Below, piece after piece: positions 16,573-21,731 of a DNA stretch of 21,731 bases. This DNA is from Clostridia bacterium (GTDB taxonomy: Bacteria > Bacillota > Clostridia > Oscillospirales > UBA644): NCBI GenBank assembly GCA_017424085.1, contig JAFPBP010000035.1:1-21731 (forward strand), in the 5' to 3' direction. A model generated the notes under the pieces. That model worked only from the letters and a program-made list of their open reading frames with translations. It ran no database searches and had not been told where the DNA came from. Each line of letters opens with the position of its first letter. The first letter of the stretch is position 1. Made by a program: the position numbers and the translations under genes.

Positions 16573-18795
16573 TTACGATAATTTTCCGCCGCCCCATTCG
16601 ACCACGGTGAAGCCCTTGCGTTCAAAGGGTTCGAAGGTCTGAGGCTCGATCTCCACGGGTGCATCCAGGGGCTGATAGACCATGTAGACCCGCAGGAGGC
16701 TGTCGGGGGTGGGGGTAATTTCCAAGCGCGCGGCAGAAGTGTAGGCTTCGTGCTGGAAGGAAATGAGGTTGTACTCATTGTTCTGCATGAGGGGCAACCA
16801 ATAAATGATGAATTCGTTTGCCTCGCGGGGAGTCAAGCCGATCTCAGCAAGGATCTTTTCCAGGAATGCGGCGGTGTCGCTTCCCTTCACGCAGAAGCCG
16901 CGGGACAGGTCAAGATCCATCATGCCCTTTCCTTCCCAATAGAGGCAGTAGTATTCTCTGCCGTCGGGGAAGATCAGCGTGCCGTCGGGCTTGGCGATAA
17001 AATTCTGCCAGCCTGCAGTACCGTGATCGGGATAGGTGCAGGTCAACTCTCCGTCCAGATCCACCTTCACGGAGCAGACCGTATCTTCCTCGGGATAGAG
17101 GTAGATCACGGGCTTATCCCAGGTCAACTGATATGCAGCGTAGCGATCGTCTCCCGTAACCTTCTTCGCCTCGGTGATGGCATCTGCGGGAATCGCCCAG
17201 AAACGGATTCCGTCGATATTCTTGAGATAGTACTGATCTCCTTCCAGGTAAAGGTGGTCCCCCGCTTTCAGCGAAAGGGGAAGCTTTCCGACGACAGCGA
17301 CGGTAACGGTATTTTTGGGCGTTCCCAGACATGCCGCCAGATACGTGATGGAGCCTTCCACCCGAACGACGCGGAAATAATCGGAGAAGGACCACTTTTC
17401 GGGTTCGCCGAACACGTCCTTGGGAATTTCACCGTTGGGGAATTCGGGGAAATTTTTGGGGAAGGTGAAAAGAGAAATGTCGGGAATTGCGTAACGGGTC
17501 CAGAAGGTGAAGTCAATGATGTTCTCGATGATCTGAAAATCGCCCACAACAACGGAGGAAGCGATGATGGTCGGGGTTTTTCCGCTCTTCACGCTCTTTA
17601 CGCGAACCCCCACGTACTCTCCCTTCCTGACTAAGATCTCGTGGTCGGGCAACTCCACATACGCCTTTTCGCCCACGGAGAAGCCGTAGATCTCGGGCAT
17701 CATTTCCACGGTAAAGCGGTTGGAGGAAGAAACCTTCGTCACGCGGGCGTAGAAGTAATACCCCTCCTGCAGGCGTCCGCCGAGAGCATCGTAGTCGGGA
17801 TCGGAGGTGCGCTGATACAGTTCTTCCTTACCCGAGGTAATTTCTGCATGATAGAGAATATCCTCCGGAGATATAACCGTATAGGGTCCGTAGGTGGTGG
17901 CTTTCCGATAGGCAAGAACGATGTAGTCGCCGGTTCTCAAATCCTCCGCATCGGGGATCAAGCCGTTGATCGTATGCGTGGGAGTCAAAACAGCGCTTTC
18001 ACCCTTGGTGAAATTGGGAACGGGAACCAGCAAGGGATTCATTCCGTCAAAGTCAACGATGCGGAAATAAAGCGCCGTTTCCTTCTTGACGACGGTCCCC
18101 TTCACGCCATCCTTAACTACTCCCTGATAGAGGAAATAGTCATCATAATCCGCAGGCTCGTAAAACTCCCACTGTTCGGGAATATGAGTCACGGCAGGTG
18201 CTTCGTAATTGATCTTCACGGGAGCCACGGACTCAACACGTGAAATCGAAAAGAGATATTCTTCCCCGCGCCGAATGATGTTATCAACGCTGAAGCTGAT
18301 GGAAATCCCTGCGTGCAAGGTGGGGAGGCTCGAATTGCAGACGATCAGAGCAACGTCAAAGGGAATGGTCTCCGCATCGGTCTGCTCCAGCGCGGTCCGC
18401 GCATAACGAACGTTTCCGCTGACGAAAACTTCAAGGACGGTACCGCGAATGGTGTCGCCTCTCCGCAGAGTCCCCACCGAAGTAAGCACCTCGTTCGCCA
18501 CCGGATGGGTGGTGGTGGTAGATTCGGTGTCGGTGGTTTGGGTGGTATCGGTCGTTTGGGTGGTTTCCGTAGAATTGGTGGCATCGGTAGAGGTATCGGT
18601 CACCGACGAAGTGGGAGCGTCGTCCGTGTCGGTCACCGTATCGGAGGAAGAAACGTCGGTTTCGGATTCGGTGCTCTGTTGAACGGAGGAATCGGTGCTG
18701 CCGCCAACAGAGGGGGTGTCGGGGGTGTCGGTGCAGGCACAGAGAAGAGACAGGCTCATCAGGGCTGCAAGGATCAGGGCAAGAATTTTTTTCAT
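16573..18795 (-). CDS. Large lipoprotein with two beta-rich modules and a C-terminal KPVIYLYP domain (lipoprotein 2)
   Basis: This is a 740-residue paralogue of the next gene. The signal peptide MKKILALILAALMSLSLLCAC has an LCAC lipobox (Cys 21). The linker (22-100) is rich in Thr, Asp and Ser and has near-repeats such as TTQTTD. Two modules follow (A about 108-192 and 340-420; B about 241-320 and 470-545), then the KPVIYLYP domain (561-740). That last domain is almost identical to lipoprotein 1, whereas the modules are only recognisably similar. The protein is probably anchored to the outer face of the membrane with the linker spanning cell wall. Function unknown. It has its own consensus promoter and a leader with a terminator-like hairpin; AAAGGAG precedes the ATG. 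Confidence 0.8.
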   Translation of the reverse strand: MKKILALILAALMSLSLLCACTDTPDTPSVGGSTDSSVQQSTESETDVSSSDTVTDTDDAPTSSVTDTSTDATNSTETTQTTDTTQTTDTESTTTTHPVANEVLTSVGTLRRGDTIRGTVLEVFVSGNVRYARTALEQTDAETIPFDVALIVCNSSLPTLHAGISISFSVDNIIRRGEEYLFSISRVESVAPVKINYEAPAVTHIPEQWEFYEPADYDDYFLYQGVVKDGVKGTVVKKETALYFRIVDFDGMNPLLVPVPNFTKGESAVLTPTHTINGLIPDAEDLRTGDYIVLAYRKATTYGPYTVISPEDILYHAEITSGKEELYQRTSDPDYDALGGRLQEGYYFYARVTKVSSSNRFTVEMMPEIYGFSVGEKAYVELPDHEILVRKGEYVGVRVKSVKSGKTPTIIASSVVVGDFQIIENIIDFTFWTRYAIPDISLFTFPKNFPEFPNGEIPKDVFGEPEKWSFSDYFRVVRVEGSITYLAACLGTPKNTVTVAVVGKLPLSLKAGDHLYLEGDQYYLKNIDGIRFWAIPADAITEAKKVTGDDRYAAYQLTWDKPVIYLYPEEDTVCSVKVDLDGELTCTYPDHGTAGWQNFIAKPDGTLIFPDGREYYCLYWEGKGMMDLDLSRGFCVKGSDTAAFLEKILAEIGLTPREANEFIIYWLPLMQNNEYNLISFQHEAYTSAARLEITPTPDSLLRVYMVYQPLDAPVEIEPQTFEPFERKGFTVVEWGGGKLS
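16591..17115 (-). repeat. Copy 2 of the 525-bp direct repeat encoding the KPVIYLYP domain
   Basis: This is the partner of 14488-15012, in the same orientation and offset by 2103 bp. The sequence just upstream of each gene (ribosome site and first signal-peptide codons) is also similar between the two, so the whole gene was duplicated and the ends stayed alike. Confidence 0.9.
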
Positions 18796-18817
18796 AGGGG
18801 GCGCTCCTTTCGTTGTA

Positions 18818-18883
18818 ATAAAAAATCTCGCATCGAGACCGTTGAGGTCTCGGATTGAGGACCTGAAGGATTCACGATGCGAG
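18818..18883 (-). terminator. Terminator-like hairpin inside the leader of lipoprotein 2 (candidate attenuator)
   Basis: In the transcript an outer 8-bp helix (CUCGCAUC with GAUGCGAG; 18883-18876 and 18834-18827) encloses an inner hairpin GAGACC-UCAAC-GGUCUC (18851-18835). It is followed at once by A and six U (18826-18820). This is the form of an intrinsic terminator, yet it lies between a strong promoter and the gene start about 25 nt further on. An alternative pairing AGGUC with GACCU would compete with the inner hairpin. It may attenuate transcription, generate a short RNA, or stop read-through from the upstream lipoprotein gene. I recognise no known riboswitch class. Confidence 0.6.
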
Positions 18884-18921
18884 GTTGTTTTCGGATGGTA
18901 TTATGATGCTACTATACTTAT

Positions 18922-18950
18922 ATTATAGCATAAAAGCAGTTCACTGTCAA
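18922..18950 (-). promoter_or_regulatory. Consensus sigma-A type promoter for the lipoprotein 2 and 1 operon
   Basis: On the minus strand TTGACA (18950-18945) is followed after exactly 17 bp by TATAAT (18927-18922), a perfect match. The predicted transcript starts near 18915, leaving a leader of about 120 nt that holds the hairpin described separately. A perfect housekeeping promoter suggests that expression does not depend only on the nearby sigma factor. Confidence 0.88.
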
Positions 18951-19111
18951 TAATTCACGATTAAAAAGTGGAATTTTGTGAGTTTTTCACAAACGTCGGT
19001 CGCAAAAAATCGAAAATGCGCCTCGGTTTTCGTCAATATTCCCAAACATCGAGAGAGAGAGAGAGAATTTCTGAACCGATCGTATTGTCATTTTGAGGGT
19101 TTGCGGCGTCC
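18951..19111. other. Non-coding spacer after lipoprotein 3
   Basis: This AT-rich spacer lies between the stop of lipoprotein 3 and the promoter of lipoprotein 2. It holds an eight-unit GA repeat (19051-19066) and a weak 7-bp AT-rich hairpin (TTTGTGA with TCACAAA around GTTTT, near 18975-18994) without a U-tract. No open frame with a ribosome site and no convincing terminator was seen, so the sigma-factor operon may read through towards lipoprotein 2. Confidence 0.5.
19051..19066. repeat. Simple GA dinucleotide repeat, eight units
   Basis: The bases from 19051 read GA eight times without interruption. The tract is non-coding, about 45 bp beyond the lipoprotein 3 stop. Confidence 0.95.
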
Positions 19112-20131
19112 TCAGCGATACAGCTTCTTCACCTCGGACTCGGACAAGACGCGGAAGGTCTTGAGATCTTTTCCGTAGATCAATTCGCTGCTGTCGGTGC
19201 CGTGATAGGCGGAGGCGGAGAATTTCACGTGATCGCCGGGAGAAAGATTGCTCCGCTCCTTGAAATCGCCCAAAATGAAATAGAAGATGATCTCATGAGG
19301 ATCGTAAAAGGGAGAGAATCCCGCAAGATGCACGATCCCGTCCTCGATCTTGATCACGCGATAGATTCCAAGATCGCCGTCATCCTTCCCCCCATGGGTA
19401 TAAAGGATCGGTTGATTGTAAACGCCGTCGGTGAATCCCGCATAATCCTCGCGGTAATAATACTCCAAAAGCTCGGGGATATATCCTCTGGGGCGGTAGG
19501 TATCATAGAGGCCTCCCTCACGGGGCACCCCCCAGACGGTGGCGGCAACGATTCGGAGAACGGGCTCGGAATCATCCACCTGCCCCACCTCCACGGCAAT
19601 GTGCATTCCCTCGGTCAGATACAGCTCCGCAAGATAACTCACCCGCAGATTGACCGCCTTGGCACCAACGCTTTCCACGTACCGATCGTCCACGAGAAGA
19701 ACCCCTCGCATGGAGCGGGTCTCTCCCTGCACCGCGACCACGTATCCCGTGATCACGTCACCCTCGGAAACGGGTCCGTCAAGGGGGAATTCATAGGGTC
19801 CAAGCACCTCGGGCTCGGGCTCGGTGACAGAATCGGTCGCGGAAGAGGTGTCGGTAACAGAATCGGTCACGTCGGTCTCGGAGGAGGTGGAAGTGCCGTC
19901 GATCACCGAATCGGTGGCGGAGGTGTCCGTTTCCGAAAAGACGGAAGACTGATCTGTGACGGTGTCGGTCGCATCGGAGGGTGCGGTCTGTGAGGATTGG
20001 TCGGTGACAGTATCGGTGGTTGCATCTGCGGAAGCGCTATGATCGGAATCGGGGGATTCGGGCACAGCACAAGAACAGAGCAACGCAGCACAAAGGATCA
20101 TGGATAAGAGAAGAGATAACAAACGTTTCAT
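19112..20131 (-). CDS. Lipoprotein with a single beta-rich module and a Ser/Thr/Asp linker (lipoprotein 3)
   Basis: This is a 339-residue predicted lipoprotein. Its signal peptide MKRLLSLLLSMILCAALLCSC has an LCSC lipobox (Cys 21). A long linker (22-105) contains repeated TDTVTDQSS and TDSVTD units. One copy of the module seen in its neighbours follows: part A about 120-200 (EGDVITGYVVAV), a bridging IPELLEYYYREDY segment, and part B about 253-325 (IYRVIKIEDGIVHLAG to LSPGDHVKF). It lacks the KPVIYLYP domain. It follows the anti-sigma-like gene by 18 nt, which include GGAAAGGAGCG, so it belongs to the sigma-factor operon. No function can be assigned. The product may be a target or a partner of the system, or sense something outside the cell. 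Confidence 0.78.
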   Translation of the reverse strand: MKRLLSLLLSMILCAALLCSCAVPESPDSDHSASADATTDTVTDQSSQTAPSDATDTVTDQSSVFSETDTSATDSVIDGTSTSSETDVTDSVTDTSSATDSVTEPEPEVLGPYEFPLDGPVSEGDVITGYVVAVQGETRSMRGVLLVDDRYVESVGAKAVNLRVSYLAELYLTEGMHIAVEVGQVDDSEPVLRIVAATVWGVPREGGLYDTYRPRGYIPELLEYYYREDYAGFTDGVYNQPILYTHGGKDDGDLGIYRVIKIEDGIVHLAGFSPFYDPHEIIFYFILGDFKERSNLSPGDHVKFSASAYHGTDSSELIYGKDLKTFRVLSESEVKKLYR

Positions 20132-20149
20132 ATTACGCTCCTTTCCGAA

Positions 20150-21388
20150 TCAGGCAAGACGGATCCAATAAAACGTGATTCCAACAGAGAAGGAAAGATA
20201 GATCCGCTCGTCCAGGTGGCGTTCCAGGGAAAGATCCCAAATCGTTTCGCCGTAGGGATCCAGCGTCTTCCGAACGGTCTGAACGCGACGGTCCAGAGCC
20301 TCCAGATCGACCCCCTGATACAGTCCGAGCTTTTTGGAGGTCAAAGAAATCAAAGCACCCGTGTTGCTAATATGCAGGGTGATCTCTTCTCCCGTGGGAA
20401 GATCTCCGCACATGCGGCGATAGTTAATTTCGTAAGAATTCCAGCCACCGTTGTACCATTTGATACTCGCGGAGGTCATTTCCAAAGTCTCGGCAAAGTC
20501 CTTCCCGTAGATGGATACGAGATGCTCATACGCCCGCTCGATCACGGCTTCCTTTCCCAGATTCGTTCCCGTAAGATCGGGAGCTGTATCGCGGAATTCC
20601 ACGATCATTCCCGTCCCCCGAAGAAGAACCAGAACCTTGGAACGAGCGGAGTCTTCGGAATAGTACACGTCCTGAATCAATCGTTCTCCCAAGACATCCT
20701 CATAATTCAGATCGTTGATCACGCGGCTGGAACCATATTGGAAAAGAACGATCTCATCCCCCACGGGATAACGGATCAGTGATAACCCTTCGGGTGCCCC
20801 CAGAATTTGGTTCTGATAATGGATATAGGACCCATACCCATACGGACGAGAGTTCTGAATCGGAAATTCGAGAACTCCCGTGGAGGGAGGAATCGGATCG
20901 TCGGGTCCTTCGGGGTCTTCGGGGGCTTCGGGGCCCATGGGGTCGTCGGGACCGTCGGACAGATCGTCGTCCTCTTTCACGTATACGGGGAACCGATTCC
21001 CATCGGGGATCGTGTATTCGGGAACCGAGACCGTGATATCAAAGGGATAGAGGGGGTAGCTGTCGTTGGGGTCGGAGGAAGAGTCGGAGGAGGTGTCGGT
21101 TTGTGTGTGTTCGGTGTTCGTATCGGTAGTTGTGTCGGTCAGAGTGTCGGTGGTTGTGTCGGTGGACGTATCAGACGTGTCGGTATGGGGAGGCAGGACC
21201 ACGTCAATGGGAGGCTCGGGAGGCTGCCGAAAAAGCAGGTAAGCCCCTGCCAGCGCAAGAACGCAGACTGCCGCAACCATGCCCATCCGCATCCAAAGGG
21301 ACGTGCGACGACGGGGGACGGCTTCGGCGTCCTCGACCAGATCGAAATCCACGCCGTTGAGCGCTTCCAGCAAAAGCTTTCCGTTCAT
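20150..21388 (-). CDS. Anti-sigma-factor-like protein with one membrane helix
   Basis: This 412-residue protein starts with a short cytoplasmic part (1-34, LLEALNGVDFDLVEDAEAV followed by PRRR). It then has one membrane helix (about 35-53), a Thr/Asp/Ser linker (69-108), a second acidic Asp/Pro/Gly linker (about 139-168) and an extracytoplasmic domain of about 240 residues ending ITFYWIRLA. The N-terminal pattern of a leucine-rich helix, an acidic LVEDAE segment and basic residues before the helix resembles proteins encoded after sigma factors in Clostridia. I therefore infer that it binds the sigma factor and releases it on an outside signal. No zinc-binding HxxxCxxC motif is present. It overlaps the sigma gene by ATGA, with AGGAGGG about 9 nt upstream inside it. 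Confidence 0.7.
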   Translation of the reverse strand: MNGKLLLEALNGVDFDLVEDAEAVPRRRTSLWMRMGMVAAVCVLALAGAYLLFRQPPEPPIDVVLPPHTDTSDTSTDTTTDTLTDTTTDTNTEHTQTDTSSDSSSDPNDSYPLYPFDITVSVPEYTIPDGNRFPVYVKEDDDLSDGPDDPMGPEAPEDPEGPDDPIPPSTGVLEFPIQNSRPYGYGSYIHYQNQILGAPEGLSLIRYPVGDEIVLFQYGSSRVINDLNYEDVLGERLIQDVYYSEDSARSKVLVLLRGTGMIVEFRDTAPDLTGTNLGKEAVIERAYEHLVSIYGKDFAETLEMTSASIKWYNGGWNSYEINYRRMCGDLPTGEEITLHISNTGALISLTSKKLGLYQGVDLEALDRRVQTVRKTLDPYGETIWDLSLERHLDERIYLSFSVGITFYWIRLA

Positions 21389-21731
21389 ACGTCAATTCCC
21401 TCCTGTTCAAGATAAAGTTTCAGTTTGTTGCGGGTGCGAAGAAGCAACGATTTGACCTTGCTTTCGCTCATGCCGTAGAATTGGGCGATCTCGGAAATAG
21501 ACGCGGTATACCAATAGCGCCTCAGGAACACGCGCCGCGCCTCGAGGGGCAACGAGCGCAGAAATCCGTTCAAGGCAGTCTGCAACGCCAGCGAATCGGA
21601 GAAATCCGCCACGGCGGCATCGGAGAGGCATTCGCTCAGCTCCTCCACCACCTCCGCATACTGCCCGCCGCCTCGCTTTGCGGCATTCTTCTGCTCGGCA
21701 CGGTTGAGCGCCAGCTGGCGTGCGATCCGAC
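21385..21731 (-). CDS. Sigma-70 family (ECF-type) RNA polymerase sigma factor, C-terminal part
   Basis: The frame is open to the window edge, so the N-terminus is missing. About 115 residues are visible. RIARQLALNRAEQK matches the end of region 2, and a variable spacer (about 40 residues, with EVVEELSECLSD) follows. Region 4 has LRSLPLEARRVFLRRYWYTASISEIAQFYGMSESKVKSLLLRTRNKL in outline, with its helix-turn-helix (ISEIAQFYGMSESKVKSLL) for -35 recognition. The apparent GTG start inside the frame at 21651 is not real, because coding continues upstream. The stop overlaps the anti-sigma-like gene by 4 nt. It probably directs transcription of its own operon, including lipoprotein 3; the promoter lies outside the window. 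Confidence 0.9.
   Translation of the reverse strand, partial: RIARQLALNRAEQKNAAKRGGGQYAEVVEELSECLSDAAVADFSDSLALQTALNGFLRSLPLEARRVFLRRYWYTASISEIAQFYGMSESKVKSLLLRTRNKLKLYLEQEGIDV

Noticed and set aside
14488..17115. Direct repeats as a mobile element
   Set aside because: The repeats lie wholly inside two coding frames that match, with no terminal inverted repeats, target duplications or transposase. Gene duplication explains them.
18795..18878. Possible GTG-initiated leader peptide across the attenuator and overlapping the lipoprotein 2 start
   Set aside because: The frame exists, but there is no ribosome site before the GTG and no run of regulatory codons. The structure explains the region without translation.
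18975..18994. Hairpin TTTGTGA/TCACAAA as terminator of the sigma-factor operon
   Set aside because: The stem is short and AT-rich, and neither strand has a following U-tract.
21385..21651. 88-residue protein starting at GTG 21651
   Set aside because: The same frame continues upstream with sigma region 2 residues (RIARQLALNRAEQ) to the window edge, so this is the tail of a longer sigma factor.

Overview
The window looks like a piece of a moderately GC-rich Bacillota chromosome, most likely class Clostridia (Oscillospirales-like). The evidence is strong AAGGAGG-type ribosome binding sites, an SpoIIIE/FtsK-type translocase, a zapA plus U32-peptidase pair, a YgiQ-type radical SAM protein, and a sigma/anti-sigma pair of the style common in gut Clostridia. 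There is no rRNA, tRNA, CRISPR array, transposase or phage gene. Taxonomy below class is not supported by what I can see.

Region 1 (1-4350, minus strand) is a compact operon read right to left: OmpR-type response regulator, two-TM histidine kinase, maf, mreB, mreC and the start of mreD. Four-base ATGA overlaps join regulator/kinase, kinase/maf and mreC/mreD. One consensus promoter (TTGACA, 17 bp, TATACT) lies just before the regulator, so an envelope-type two-component system appears co-transcribed with the rod-shape machinery.

Region 2 (4351-7577, plus strand) holds about 365 bp with no convincing gene, then a consensus promoter, asnS, and a type Ic aspartate aminotransferase. The pair concerns aspartate/asparagine metabolism and tRNA charging. 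A hairpin separates it from the next, convergent, gene.

Region 3 (7582-14456) is a divergent cell-division cluster. On the minus strand zapA is followed after 5 nt by a U32 family protein. On the plus strand an FtsK/SpoIIIE translocase overlaps a YgiQ-type radical SAM gene by 4 bp. A bidirectional hairpin terminator closes it.

Region 4 (14473-21731, minus strand) is the least ordinary part. A sigma-70 family factor (its 5' part lies beyond the window) overlaps a one-TM anti-sigma-like protein, followed after 18 nt by a lipoprotein. Then comes a consensus promoter, a structured leader resembling a transcription attenuator, and two large paralogous lipoproteins. These two end in almost identical 180-residue domains (KPVIYLYP at the start, VVEWGG at the end), while their middles have diverged. 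All three lipoproteins appear built from the same beta-rich two-part module, one copy in the short protein and two in each long one. All four exported products carry Ser/Thr/Asp-rich linkers. I read this as a sigma-factor-controlled cell-surface system of unknown function, and it is the best candidate here for something undescribed.
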